From Marivibrio sp040218065 (lineage in GTDB: Bacteria > Pseudomonadota > Alphaproteobacteria > UBA8366 > Aestuariispiraceae): DNA of 64,000 nt. The notes under the pieces were generated by a model. That model did not search any database, was not told the origin of the DNA, and saw only the letters and a list, made by a program, of their open reading frames with translations. The translations under genes were made by a program, and so were the position numbers. The DNA lies in contig NZ_JAVJQE010000007.1 in the NCBI RefSeq assembly GCF_040218065.1, positions 124,001 to 188,000 of the forward strand. Direction: 5' to 3'. Shown here in pieces: positions 23,961-32,400 of this stretch (position 1 is the stretch's first letter; each line of letters starts with the position of its first letter).

Positions 23961-26900
23961 ATGAGCGAGCATCTTAAAGGCGCCGGCGGGACGGCGGGCG
24001 GGGCGAAACCCGGTGTCGATTGCGCTGACGATCCGATCCAGTCGCTGGTTCGGATGTTCGTCGAGATGGTGCAGAAGGGCCGAATCGAGGCCGGGCAGTG
24101 CCCGGCGCGCCGGCCCGTATTCCTGAAGCCGCACGGCGTGGTGAAGGGAGTCTTCAAGATCCGCGAGGATCTGCCTGACGCGCTCAAGGTCGGGCTGTTC
24201 GCCGGGAGCGAGTATCCCGCCTGGGTGCGCTTCTCTTCCGACACGCTGCCGAGCGTCAGCGACTGGAAAACGACGCTGGGGATCGGGATCAAGCTGTTCG
24301 ACACCCCGACGCCCAAGATCTTCGGCCAGCCGGAGGAGACCACCTTCGATTTCATCCTGCAGAACATGGACGTCTTCTTCGTCAACACGGCGGCGGACAT
24401 GTGTGCGTTCACCAAGGCGGGCGTCGTCGACGGCGATTACGGCCCCTATCTGAAAGCGCATCCGGGGACGGCCAAACTGCTGGACGAGATGGCGAAGCCC
24501 GCCGCCTCCGTCCTCGCCTCGCCCTATTGGAGCGGGCTTCCCTTCGCCTTCGGGCCGGATCGCTTCGTCAAATACAAGCTGGAGCCGGCCCTCGCGCTCG
24601 ACCCGCCGGCGGATCAGCCGGCGGACCCGACCTATCTCGCCGCCGACCTGGAGGCGCGGATGAAGGCGGGCGAGCAGCGCTTCACCTTCTGCCTCCAGTT
24701 CCGCACCGATCCCAAGACCATGCCGCTGGACGAGGCGACGGTGCGCTGGCCCGAGGCGGAGAGCCCCTACATCCCGGTCGCCGAGCTGATCCTGCCGGCG
24801 CAGGACATCACGCGTCGCGGCCAACCTGACTATGGCGAGAACCTCGCCTGGAACATTTGGCGCGTCACCAAGGAGCATGAACCGCAAGGCTCGATCGCCG
24901 CCGCGCGCAAGGTGGTCTACGCCGCCTCGGCCGAGCAGCGGCGCAACGTCAACGGCGTGCCCGACGGCGAGCCGGCGCATCCCCGACCGCTGATCGATCC
25001 CGGCCCGTGCAAGGATGCGGAGATCGTGCGCGCCGTCATCCATCCGGCGATCGGCGTGATGCGGGTCGGCGATTCCCCGGACGCCTACTTTATCGGCCCG
25101 GAGGTCCCGACGCCTCAGAACAAGCCGGCCGGCTTTTATCGCGACGACCAGGGCCGCCTGAAGCGGCAGGCGGCGCGCTTCCGGGTCTTCGGCTTGAACG
25201 CGCAAGGCGCGGTCGTGCGGGAGTTGACCGCCGGCGACGCCGACATCCGCTGGACCGCCCATCTGGCGAACCGGAAGGCCGCCTGGTATCGCTTCGACAA
25301 GGCGATGGACATTCCGCAGGCGAAAGATCTCGCCGTCCCGCTGCGCAACGCGAAGGTTTCGGAAGACGATCGCCACATCCTGGCGATCGATCCGGGGCCG
25401 CGCTCGATCAGCGGGGTCTCCGCGTCCGGGGGCGCGGAGCACGCCTTCGACAGCGGCGAGTTCAAGGGCGTCGTCGTTCCGCTCGGCGAGATGCGCACGG
25501 ACGAGAAAGGGCGCCTTGTGCTGCTGGGCGGCCACGGCGTCTCGCGATCGCCCTCCGGCGCGCCGCCGGTCGACATGAAGGACCCGCAGACCTTCAACAA
25601 CGCCGACGATTGGTATGACGATATGTCGGACGGTCCGGTCGACGCGCATGTGACGATCGACGGCCGCGCGGTGCCGGTGGAGGGCGCCTGGGCGATCTGC
25701 GCGCCGCCCAACTACGCGCCCGACGCGATCGGCTGGCGCACGATGTACGACCTGATGACGGACACCGCCGTCGCCGCCGGCTGGCTGCCGGTCCCGGAGA
25801 CGACGAGCTTCGCCAAGGACGTGCTGCCGCAACTTTATCGGCTGAGCAATCTGCAATGGGTGAACAAGGGGCTGGCCGCAATGTTCGGCGCCGGCGGACC
25901 GATGGACTTCGCCGATCCGGCGACGATCGCGCGCCTCGCCCAGACCGGCGACGCCTTCCAGGCGCTGCGCCGCCAGCTGATGAACACCTTCCGCCCGAAG
26001 GGGCTGGGCTTCAACGATCCGCGGCTGTGGCCGTGGATTTACGGCGACGGCTTCGGCGACAAGCCGTTGTTGGAGGCGAGCGCCGACAACACGATGCTGG
26101 AGACGCCCAGCATCCAGATGCTGCATCTGACGCGCTGGGTCGACGGCGACTTCGTCAATGATTGGGATCCCGACGCCGAGCCGCCGACGACGATCGACGA
26201 GGTCCCCCTCGTCGATCAGCCGGCGACGCTGGACCGGGCGGCGATGGATTACTGTCTGGCCGACGCCTTCCATCCAGGCTGCGAGATGACCTGGCCGATG
26301 CGCCACCCGACGCTCTACGAGAAGCCTTATCGTCTGCGCCGCCGCGGCCCGGACGAGCGCGAGCCCTTCTTCGGCGCGACCATGTCGTCGGCCCAGGCGC
26401 TCTCGCTCGGCGGGCCGCTGCACGGGCAGGGGCCGGGCGACGTCACCAAATGGATGGGCCTTCCCTGGCAGGGCGACACCGCCTACTGCCGGTCCGGCTA
26501 CGACCCGGACTTCGATCCCTATGTGCCGACCTACTGGCCGGCGCGGGTGCCCAATCAGGTGCTGACCAAGGCCGCCTACGACATCGTCATGGACGAGAGC
26601 AAACCGCGGGACGAGCGTCTGGCCGCCTTCATGAGCCGCGCCAGCTGGTACCGCTTCATCGATCAGGCCGACGGAATCGCAGCGCGCATGGAGCGGATGG
26701 TCCATCACTTCGGCCAGCAGGGCGTGGTGGAGCCGATGCCCGGCCCCCGGGACGACCCCGACATCCCCGCGACGCTTTACGTCGAGACCCTGGCCGAACC
26801 GCAGATGAAGGAGATGGCGCAGGCCTTCGCCGCGGTGGAGAGCGGCGAGGCCGATGCGAGCCAGAAGATCCTGGCCGCCGCGCCGCCGGAGAGCGTCGCG

Positions 26901-26987
26901 CGGGACCCCCGCGAACGGCGGTTGATCGAGTCCGGCTGGGGCGACGAGCGCCACCTGGCCGACGCGCGCTATATCCGTCGGCGCTAG
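23961..26987 (+). CDS. Minicatalase-LodA fusion: catalase-like domain joined to CTQ-type (LodA/GoxA) amino acid oxidase
   Basis: A 1008-residue two-domain protein. Residues ~20-345 match small catalase-family proteins: distal His58 in LKPHGVVKGVFKI, AWVRFSSD, the FFVNTA stretch, and an RxxxY heme-ligand motif R316-KVV-Y320. Residues ~352-1008 match LodA/GoxA quinoprotein oxidases, beginning VIHPAIGVMRVGDSPDAYFIG. Candidate cysteine tryptophylquinone residues are Cys765 (YCLADAFHPG) and Trp836 (LPWQGDTAYC), 71 apart. LodA-type enzymes oxidise an amino acid (lysine or glycine in known cases), releasing ammonia and hydrogen peroxide. A fused catalase-like domain could destroy that peroxide. GAAGG precedes the ATG by ~6 bases. 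No signal peptide is visible. The flavoprotein needed for cofactor formation follows immediately. Substrate unknown. Confidence 0.82.
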   Translation: MSEHLKGAGGTAGGAKPGVDCADDPIQSLVRMFVEMVQKGRIEAGQCPARRPVFLKPHGVVKGVFKIREDLPDALKVGLFAGSEYPAWVRFSSDTLPSVSDWKTTLGIGIKLFDTPTPKIFGQPEETTFDFILQNMDVFFVNTAADMCAFTKAGVVDGDYGPYLKAHPGTAKLLDEMAKPAASVLASPYWSGLPFAFGPDRFVKYKLEPALALDPPADQPADPTYLAADLEARMKAGEQRFTFCLQFRTDPKTMPLDEATVRWPEAESPYIPVAELILPAQDITRRGQPDYGENLAWNIWRVTKEHEPQGSIAAARKVVYAASAEQRRNVNGVPDGEPAHPRPLIDPGPCKDAEIVRAVIHPAIGVMRVGDSPDAYFIGPEVPTPQNKPAGFYRDDQGRLKRQAARFRVFGLNAQGAVVRELTAGDADIRWTAHLANRKAAWYRFDKAMDIPQAKDLAVPLRNAKVSEDDRHILAIDPGPRSISGVSASGGAEHAFDSGEFKGVVVPLGEMRTDEKGRLVLLGGHGVSRSPSGAPPVDMKDPQTFNNADDWYDDMSDGPVDAHVTIDGRAVPVEGAWAICAPPNYAPDAIGWRTMYDLMTDTAVAAGWLPVPETTSFAKDVLPQLYRLSNLQWVNKGLAAMFGAGGPMDFADPATIARLAQTGDAFQALRRQLMNTFRPKGLGFNDPRLWPWIYGDGFGDKPLLEASADNTMLETPSIQMLHLTRWVDGDFVNDWDPDAEPPTTIDEVPLVDQPATLDRAAMDYCLADAFHPGCEMTWPMRHPTLYEKPYRLRRRGPDEREPFFGATMSSAQALSLGGPLHGQGPGDVTKWMGLPWQGDTAYCRSGYDPDFDPYVPTYWPARVPNQVLTKAAYDIVMDESKPRDERLAAFMSRASWYRFIDQADGIAARMERMVHHFGQQGVVEPMPGPRDDPDIPATLYVETLAEPQMKEMAQAFAAVESGEADASQKILAAAPPESVARDPRERRLIESGWGDERHLADARYIRRR

Positions 26988-26993
26988 GGCGGC

Positions 26994-28127
26994 GTGACGC
27001 GGACCTTTGATGTCGCCGTCGTCGGGGCGGGGCCGGCCGGCGCCGTCGCGGCGACGCTGCTTTCCCGCGCCGGCCGCCGCGTCGCGCTGATCGACCCGGC
27101 CGACGCGGCGCGCCCTGGGATCGACCCCGAAGGTCCGCCGAAGATCGGCGAGACGCTGCCGGCGGCGGCCGACCGACTGTTGCGCGCCCACGGGCTGCCG
27201 GCGGCCGGCGACGATCCGGCCCACCGGCCGATCGCCGGGTCGATCACGCTATGGGGCGGTCCGCCGCAGCGCACGGACGCCTTCGCAGACCCGGAGGGGC
27301 CGAGCCTGCGCCTCGACCGACGGCGGTTCGACGCCGCGTTGCGCGGCGCGGCGCTCGACGCCGGCGCGCGCCCCCTGCGCGCCCGACTGCGTCGGGTTGC
27401 GCGCGACGCGAACGGCTGGCGGCTGACGGCTGAGGGCGGTGCGCTATCGGCCGGCTGGCTGATCGACGCGACAGGCCGGGCGGCGGCCCTCGCCCGATCG
27501 CTCGGCGCGACGGTTGAGCGCGAGTCGCCGCAGATCGCGCTCTGGGCCGTCGGCGCCCCGTCGCCCGTCGGCGCTCCGCCCGCCGTCGACCGGACCTTGA
27601 TCGAGCGCGAGTCCGGCGAGGCCGGCTGGTGGTACGCCGCGCGGCTGCCCGACGGCCGGCCGCTGGCCGCCCTGCACACGCCGCCGCGCGTCGCGGTGCG
27701 GCTGCGCGCCGATCCGACCCGCTGGCGCGCGCGGCTGGCGGCGACGCGGCTGATCGCCGATCATTTAGCCGCCGAGGCGTTCGCCGATGCGCCGCTACAA
27801 GCCGCGGACGCGCGCGGCGGCCGGCTGCTGCGCCCCGTCGGGGACGGATGGCTCGCCTGCGGCGACGCCGCCCTGCATGTCGATCCGATTGCGAGTCAGG
27901 GATTGTTCAACGCGCTCGCCGGCGGCGTGTCGGCTGCGCGCGTCCTCACGGCCGACGACCACGGAGGCGCCGCGGACGCATACGTCGCGCGCCTCGCCGA
28001 CGTCTGGGCGCGCTATCGCCTGCGGCGGGAGACCCTGTCGGTGAGGTTGGCGGCGGGGGAGCGGCGGGGAAGCGCCAGCGCCGGGCCTTGCAGCGACCGC
28101 CCCTACCCCCGGCCCTTCCCCCTGTGA
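26994..28127 (+). CDS. lodB: LodB-like FAD-dependent maturation protein
   Basis: 377-residue flavoprotein of the halogenase/hydroxylase-like family. The N-terminal FAD fingerprint is VAVVGAGPAGAVAATLL, with GWLIDATGRAAALAR and the second FAD motif GWLACGDAALHVDPIASQG. LodB-type proteins are required to build the cysteine tryptophylquinone cofactor of their LodA partner. Its GTG start is only six bases after the oxidase stop, so the two are cotranslated. The last ~20 residues (Arg/Pro-rich) run into a C-rich intergenic repeat, so the natural C terminus may have been extended by that repeat. Confidence 0.82.
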   Translation: MTRTFDVAVVGAGPAGAVAATLLSRAGRRVALIDPADAARPGIDPEGPPKIGETLPAAADRLLRAHGLPAAGDDPAHRPIAGSITLWGGPPQRTDAFADPEGPSLRLDRRRFDAALRGAALDAGARPLRARLRRVARDANGWRLTAEGGALSAGWLIDATGRAAALARSLGATVERESPQIALWAVGAPSPVGAPPAVDRTLIERESGEAGWWYAARLPDGRPLAALHTPPRVAVRLRADPTRWRARLAATRLIADHLAAEAFADAPLQAADARGGRLLRPVGDGWLACGDAALHVDPIASQGLFNALAGGVSAARVLTADDHGGAADAYVARLADVWARYRLRRETLSVRLAAGERRGSASAGPCSDRPYPRPFPL

Positions 28128-28138
28128 CGGGGAGAGGG
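28113..28138. terminator. C-rich/G-rich hairpin between convergent lodB and the lyase gene
   Basis: CCCTTCCCC pairs with GGGGAGAGGG around a short CTGTGAC-type loop, straddling the lodB stop. It lies between two converging genes and could end transcription from both sides. Similar C-rich/G-rich repeats occur near 11521 and 34400, suggesting a small intergenic repeat family. Confidence 0.4.
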
Positions 28139-28147
28139 AGGAAAGGA

Positions 28148-29032
28148 TCACTCCGGAAGCTGGAAATCCTTCAGCTCGCGCACCAGGAATTGGGACTGCA
28201 GGCGCTCGGCCTGTTCGAAGCCGATCAGCTGTTTGAACTCGGCCATCGACGTGACGGCGCGCGGCAGGTCTTGAGTGCTGTGGGCTTGGGCCAGTTTGGC
28301 GAGGTTCTCCTGCATCGCGCGGGTCGCGCTCATTAGCGCGACGAGTGGGAAGACGGCGAGGCCCGCAACCTCCTCGATCTGGGCGCCGGTCAAGTCGGTC
28401 TCCAGCCAGCCCAGCACCTGCAGCGACAGGGGAACCCCCGCCGCCTCGCGCAGCCGCTTCAGATCGTCGAGAGTCGTGAAGGTCTTGGAGATCGGTTGAA
28501 CCAGATCGGCGCCGGCTTCGACATAGGCGCGCGCGCGGGCGATCGCCTCGTCGACCGTGGGGGCGTCGGTGCGCGCGACGATGACGGTCGCAGGGTTGCG
28601 GCGGGCGGCGACGGCGGCCTTGATCTTCGCGGCGCTTTCGTCGAGCGGGAGGATCTGCACGGACGCCGCCGCCGCCGGGCAGCGTTTCGGCGCGTCTTGA
28701 TCCTCCAGGATCATGCCGGCGACGCCGGCGGCCTCGAACTCGCGCACCGTGCGCATGGCGTTGAGCGCGTTGCCGTAGCCGGTGTCGGCGTCGGCGATGA
28801 CGGGGACGTCGACCGCGGCGCAGACGTTGCGAATGACGTCGCGGTTCTCGGTCATGGTGTAAAGCTCGACGTCGGGCGCGCCCAGCGTGGAGGCGGAGAC
28901 GCCGAAGCCCGTCGTCATGATCGCGCGGAAGCCCGCCTGTTCGGCCAGCTTGGCGCTGAGGGCGTCATAGGCGCCGGCCGCCCACAGGCACGTTTTCGCG
29001 GCCAGCGCCGCGCGCAGGGCGTTATCCGTCAT
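28148..29032 (-). CDS. Isocitrate lyase/PEP mutase-family C-C lyase
   Basis: 294-residue (beta/alpha)8 enzyme. The metal-binding DADTGYGN, EDQDAPKRCP (with the Cys position of 2-methylisocitrate and dimethylmalate lyases) and VARTDAPTVDEAIARARAYVEAGAD identify the superfamily. Members cleave 2-methylisocitrate, 2,3-dimethylmalate or oxaloacetate, or rearrange phosphoenolpyruvate. The usual KKCGH loop is changed to KRCPA. It is the last gene of a three-gene operon with a two-chain aconitase-family dehydratase. That combination resembles the dmdAB-dml genes of nicotinate fermentation (2,3-dimethylmalate dehydratase plus lyase), and favours a lyase acting on a methylated malate; this is inference. 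Confidence 0.8.
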   Translation of the reverse strand: MTDNALRAALAAKTCLWAAGAYDALSAKLAEQAGFRAIMTTGFGVSASTLGAPDVELYTMTENRDVIRNVCAAVDVPVIADADTGYGNALNAMRTVREFEAAGVAGMILEDQDAPKRCPAAAASVQILPLDESAAKIKAAVAARRNPATVIVARTDAPTVDEAIARARAYVEAGADLVQPISKTFTTLDDLKRLREAAGVPLSLQVLGWLETDLTGAQIEEVAGLAVFPLVALMSATRAMQENLAKLAQAHSTQDLPRAVTSMAEFKQLIGFEQAERLQSQFLVRELKDFQLPE

Positions 29033-29044
29033 GGCGAAGCTCCT

Positions 29045-29575
29045 TCACGCGGTCGGATCGACGGCCGACCGATCGACCTTGCGATGCAGAAAGGGGACGA
29101 GGCCGCCGGCCTCCAACATCTCGACGTCGCCCTGGGACAGCGGCTCGAAGGGCAGTTCCGTGGCTTGGGTGAGGTTGCGCACCACGCCGGCGGCCCAGTC
29201 GACTTCCAGCTCGTCCCAACGCTCGACCGCCGCGAGGATCCCCGGGCAGGGCACCTGAGGAAAGCCCATCGCGATCTCGCCGCGCCAGTAGCCGGGGGCG
29301 AAGCTTTCCGCGATAACCCCGGCGATCCCGAGATGGCGCATCGCCTTCATCGGCGGATAATGCGGATGACCGTAGCCGAAATTGCGGGCGCCGATCAGCA
29401 GATCTCCGGGCAGGACCTTGTCGGCGAAGAATTTATCGTAGGTCTGCATCGCCGCGGCGGCGAGTTCGTCGATGTCCTGGATCTTGATGTTCTTCACGCC
29501 GACGATCTGGTCGACGTCGAAATCGACTTCCTCGAAGACGTAGGCGGCGCGTCCGCGCAGATTTGTCAGCGCCAT
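29045..29575 (-). CDS. Aconitase-family dehydratase small subunit (LeuD-like, noncanonical)
   Basis: 176-residue swivel-domain subunit of a two-chain aconitase-family hydro-lyase. It aligns by eye with 3-isopropylmalate isomerase small subunits (VKNIKIQDIDELA, LIGARNFGYG, AGVIAESFAPGYWRGEIAMGFPQVPCPGI). The conserved substrate loop GCGSSREHA of LeuD is replaced by GYGHPHYPPM, removing the Ser-Ser-Arg that normally binds the substrate. A different substrate from isopropylmalate is therefore likely. I start at ATG 29573-29575, which leaves 11 bases after the large-subunit gene. The lyase gene follows 12 bases downstream. Confidence 0.8.
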   Translation of the reverse strand: MALTNLRGRAAYVFEEVDFDVDQIVGVKNIKIQDIDELAAAAMQTYDKFFADKVLPGDLLIGARNFGYGHPHYPPMKAMRHLGIAGVIAESFAPGYWRGEIAMGFPQVPCPGILAAVERWDELEVDWAAGVVRNLTQATELPFEPLSQGDVEMLEAGGLVPFLHRKVDRSAVDPTA

Positions 29576-29586
29576 GACGTCCCCCC

Positions 29587-30843
29587 TTAAAGATAGGCGC
29601 GCGGGTCGGCGACCCGGCCTTCGATGGCGGACGCCGCGACGGCGGCCGCGTTGCAGAGATAGATTTCCGAATCCGGCGAGCCCATGCGGCCGCGAACGTT
29701 CAGCGTGCCGGTCGAGACGGCGCGCTGGCCCTTCGTCATGGTCGCGATGCGCCCGAAGCAATAGTCGCAGGACGAGGAGGACACGAAGGCCCCCGCCTCG
29801 GCGAGAGTCGCGATCAGCCCCTCCTTCGCGGCCTGGGTCATGATCTCCTGGCTGGTCGGGATCACGTGCAGCTGGAAGCCGGCCTTCACCTTGCGGCCCT
29901 TGAGCACCTGGGCGGCGATGCGCAGATCCTCGATCCGACCCGAAACGCAGGAGCCGAGATAGCCCGAGTTCACCTCGAGGCCGAGATAATCCTTGAGGTC
30001 GGCGGTGTTCGCCGGGCTCGGCGGGACGACCACGATCGGCTCCAGGTCCGAGAGGTCGATGACGTGGCGCGCGGCGTAGGTCGCGTCCGGATCGCTGACG
30101 ACCGGATCGAGCTGTTTGCGCGCCAGCGGCGCCGCCTTCGCAAGCGTCGCTTCGTCCGGATTGACGACCGCCGTGATCGCGCCGGTGAACATGGCCAGCC
30201 CGCACATGCTCTGCCGGCCTTCCAGCGAGATCTCGGCCAGCCCCTCGCCGCCGAACTCCAGCACCTGGAAGCGGCAGGAGCTGGGTCCCAGCGTGCGGAC
30301 CACATGGTGGAACACGTCGCGCGCCATCACCCCTTTGGGCAGGCGGCCGACCAGATCGACGCGGGTGGTGTGCGGCACTTTGAAGGAGATGTATTCGCGC
30401 ACGAAGGCCTCCAGCAGATGGCGGCGGACCCCGATCGCGAGCGTTCCAAAAGCCCCCAACTGGCTGATGTGCCCGTCGAAATGGACGACGAAGGCCCCCG
30501 GCGTCGCATAGCCCGCTTCGGCCGCCACCTGGTGGCCGATGCCGGCGCGTTCGTAGAGCGCCACGCCGTTCTCCGCGCACCACTCCCGGGTGCCGATATG
30601 AAGCTCCTCCTCCTGCGGGGTGGCGGCGGGGACCATGTGGTCGATGAAGATGCCGTAGCGCTCCGGTTCGGCCACTCTGGCGATCCCGAACTCCTCCTTC
30701 ATCTGCTTGAAGATGACGTCGGTGTAGCCGGGAAAGTCATAGGCCAACACGAAGTCGGGCTTCACCTCGACATCGCTGCCCGCCGTCGCCGGGCCGCCGC
30801 CGGCCGCCCGACCCAGCACCTTCTCCGCCAAGGTGTATCCCAT
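29587..30843 (-). CDS. Aconitase-family dehydratase large subunit (LeuC-like)
   Basis: 418-residue [4Fe-4S] hydro-lyase chain, the length of the short LeuC/HacA group. Iron-sulfur ligands appear as SGR-linked GSCVSGRIEDL and as SCDYCFG (CxxC). NVRGRMGSPDSEIYLCNAAAVAASAIEGRVADPRAYL is the usual C-terminal segment, and MGYTLAEKVLGRAAG the usual start. With the noncanonical small subunit it should dehydrate or hydrate a substituted malate/maleate. Its operon is divergent from a TRAP transporter operon across a 363-base gap rich in inverted repeats, so uptake and breakdown of one substrate are probably co-regulated. No leuA or leuB lies nearby. Confidence 0.83.
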   Translation of the reverse strand: MGYTLAEKVLGRAAGGGPATAGSDVEVKPDFVLAYDFPGYTDVIFKQMKEEFGIARVAEPERYGIFIDHMVPAATPQEEELHIGTREWCAENGVALYERAGIGHQVAAEAGYATPGAFVVHFDGHISQLGAFGTLAIGVRRHLLEAFVREYISFKVPHTTRVDLVGRLPKGVMARDVFHHVVRTLGPSSCRFQVLEFGGEGLAEISLEGRQSMCGLAMFTGAITAVVNPDEATLAKAAPLARKQLDPVVSDPDATYAARHVIDLSDLEPIVVVPPSPANTADLKDYLGLEVNSGYLGSCVSGRIEDLRIAAQVLKGRKVKAGFQLHVIPTSQEIMTQAAKEGLIATLAEAGAFVSSSSCDYCFGRIATMTKGQRAVSTGTLNVRGRMGSPDSEIYLCNAAAVAASAIEGRVADPRAYL

Positions 30844-31206
30844 CGCCGCTTCCCCCGCGTCGTCTTAGGAGCTGTCGAAAAAATTCCGCATTGCCGGTCG
30901 CTCAGACCGACGCCGGGGGCGATTACAACGCCGCCCGCCCCTAAGCGTCAACATGCAAATATTTATGTCATCAGGTGATACGGTAACCAATGTTGTTTAA
31001 CTTCAATACTTTACGACTTAGGGCAAAAAGGATTTTTAGAAGCGTAGGTGTCATTACGTGACATTTCTGTTGATAATTGACACCTTGAAGCGCTTCCGCC
31101 TACCTTTGTCCGACAAATGAGGGGCGCGGAAAAGACGCCCCCAACGATCACCCGCCCGCGGCGCAGACTCGAGGGCGACTTTCGTGTGCGGATTAGGGAG
31201 GAACCG
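30844..31206. promoter_or_regulatory. Divergent regulatory region between the dehydratase-lyase operon and the TRAP operon
   Basis: 363 bases without a gene, AT-rich in the middle (30950-31085). It holds several dyads: ATCAGGTGAT (30970-30979), TGTCA-TTACG-TGACA (31049-31063), and GGTGTCA (31047-31053) paired with TGACACC (31078-31084). These look like binding sites for a dimeric repressor, most simply the IclR-type protein encoded at 34439-35206. The iclR gene itself has a GTGAC/GTCAC dyad upstream with a similar core. The dctP ribosome site GGGAGG is at the right end. Confidence 0.55.
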
Positions 31207-32277
31207 ATGATCCGATCATTCAAGCTGGCCGCGTTCGGCCTGGCGGCGGCGCTGGGGCTGTCCGCGATGGGGGACGGGGCGCAGGCCCAGACCCGAGAGT
31301 TGACCTTCGGCGAGTTCGGGCCGAACCGCGGCACGCGCGCCGCCGGAATCGAGTGGCTCGACAGCCAGCTGCGCGAGCGTACGGGCGGCGAACTCGGCCT
31401 CAACATCATCTGGGGCGGCGCGCTGCTGGGCGCGAAGACCGCGGCTCAGGGAATCTCCGACGGCGTCGCCGACATGGGCTCGATCGTGCCGGTCTACGCG
31501 CCGGGCAAGCTGATCTCCTATGAGGCGGCGGACGTCCCGCAGTTCGGCGACGAGTGGGTCGGCATGCGCGCGGTGCACGAACTGATGAACACCAACGAAG
31601 CCGCGCTGGCCGAGTGGGATGCGGCCAATATGGTCTATCTCACCAACTACACGACCGGCCCCACCCAGCTGCTTTCGAAAGAGCCGATCCGCACGATGTC
31701 GGATCTTGACGGCAAGACCTTCCGCGCCACCGGCCCGTTCGTCGCCGCGCTGGAGTCGGCGGGCGCCAGCACCGTTTCCGTCGGACAGCCGAAGGTCTAC
31801 GAGGCGCTGTCGAACGGCACCGTCGACGGCTCCACCACCTACTACTACGTCATGAAGGCCTATAAGCATTACGAGCTGGTCGACTATCTGACCGAGCTCA
31901 ACATGGGCCAGGTGCTGGCGTTCGGCATCGCCATGAACAAGGCGAGCTTCGAAAGCCTGAAGCCGGAGCATCAGGAGATCGTAAAAGACCTCGGCGACGA
32001 CTTCATCGATTACATGGCCGCGAAGATGTACGAGTCCCGCCAGAGCGTGAAGGCGGAGCTGCAGGAAGGCATCGAGGGTCACACGGTCGAGATCGTCGAG
32101 CCGGACGGTCAGATGCGCGCCGAGTTGATCGCCATCGCCGAGAAGGACGCGCTCTCCTGGCTGGACAAGGCCGCGGACAAGGGCATGGACGGCGACGCCA
32201 TGCTGGGCGAGTTCCGGGCCCTGATCGCAAAATACAGCGAGGAGCGGGACGCCAAGGGCTACCCCTGGGAGCGCTGA
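31207..32277 (+). CDS. dctP: TRAP transporter solute-binding protein (DctP family)
   Basis: 356-residue periplasmic receptor of a tripartite ATP-independent transporter, which usually imports carboxylates. The signal peptide is residues 1-~27 (IRSFKLAAFGLAAALGLSAMGDGAQAQ). Family features include the PIRTMSDLDGKTFRATG strand with the conserved carboxylate-binding Arg, and SNGTVDGSTTYYY. GGGAGG lies seven bases before the ATG. It is the first gene of dctPQM, divergent from the dehydratase-lyase genes, and is followed by a strong terminator-like hairpin. Confidence 0.92.
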   Translation: MIRSFKLAAFGLAAALGLSAMGDGAQAQTRELTFGEFGPNRGTRAAGIEWLDSQLRERTGGELGLNIIWGGALLGAKTAAQGISDGVADMGSIVPVYAPGKLISYEAADVPQFGDEWVGMRAVHELMNTNEAALAEWDAANMVYLTNYTTGPTQLLSKEPIRTMSDLDGKTFRATGPFVAALESAGASTVSVGQPKVYEALSNGTVDGSTTYYYVMKAYKHYELVDYLTELNMGQVLAFGIAMNKASFESLKPEHQEIVKDLGDDFIDYMAAKMYESRQSVKAELQEGIEGHTVEIVEPDGQMRAELIAIAEKDALSWLDKAADKGMDGDAMLGEFRALIAKYSEERDAKGYPWER

Positions 32278-32294
32278 TCGCCTGACGCGGACGG

Positions 32295-32348
32295 CGCCGC
32301 CGCCGCTCGGGCCCGGTTGACGGTCCGGCGGCGGCGGCGTCTTCTTTT
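32295..32348 (+). terminator. Intrinsic terminator/attenuator between dctP and dctQ
   Basis: CGCCGCCGCCGC (32295-32306) pairs perfectly over 12 bp with GCGGCGGCGGCG (32328-32339) and is followed at once by TCTTCTTTT. It lies just after the dctP stop and before dctQ, so partial read-through would give more binding protein than membrane subunits, as proposed for pstS. Confidence 0.75.
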
Positions 32349-32400
32349 CCGCGCCTCCTTTACCTTATCCTTGCCCTCCCCGCTGCAGGAGCGTCGCGCG

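Noticed and set aside
20608..27224. Very long open frames antisense to phoR/maeB (20608-23634, plus) and to the oxidase fusion (23649-27224, minus)
   Set aside because: They are mirror frames of real genes in GC-rich DNA. Their products are Arg/Gly/His-rich low-complexity sequence without domains, while the opposite strand encodes recognisable proteins throughout.
29045..30843. leuCD of leucine biosynthesis
   Set aside because: The small-subunit substrate loop is not that of LeuD, leuA/leuB are absent, and the genes sit in an operon with an ICL-family lyase opposite a TRAP transporter.
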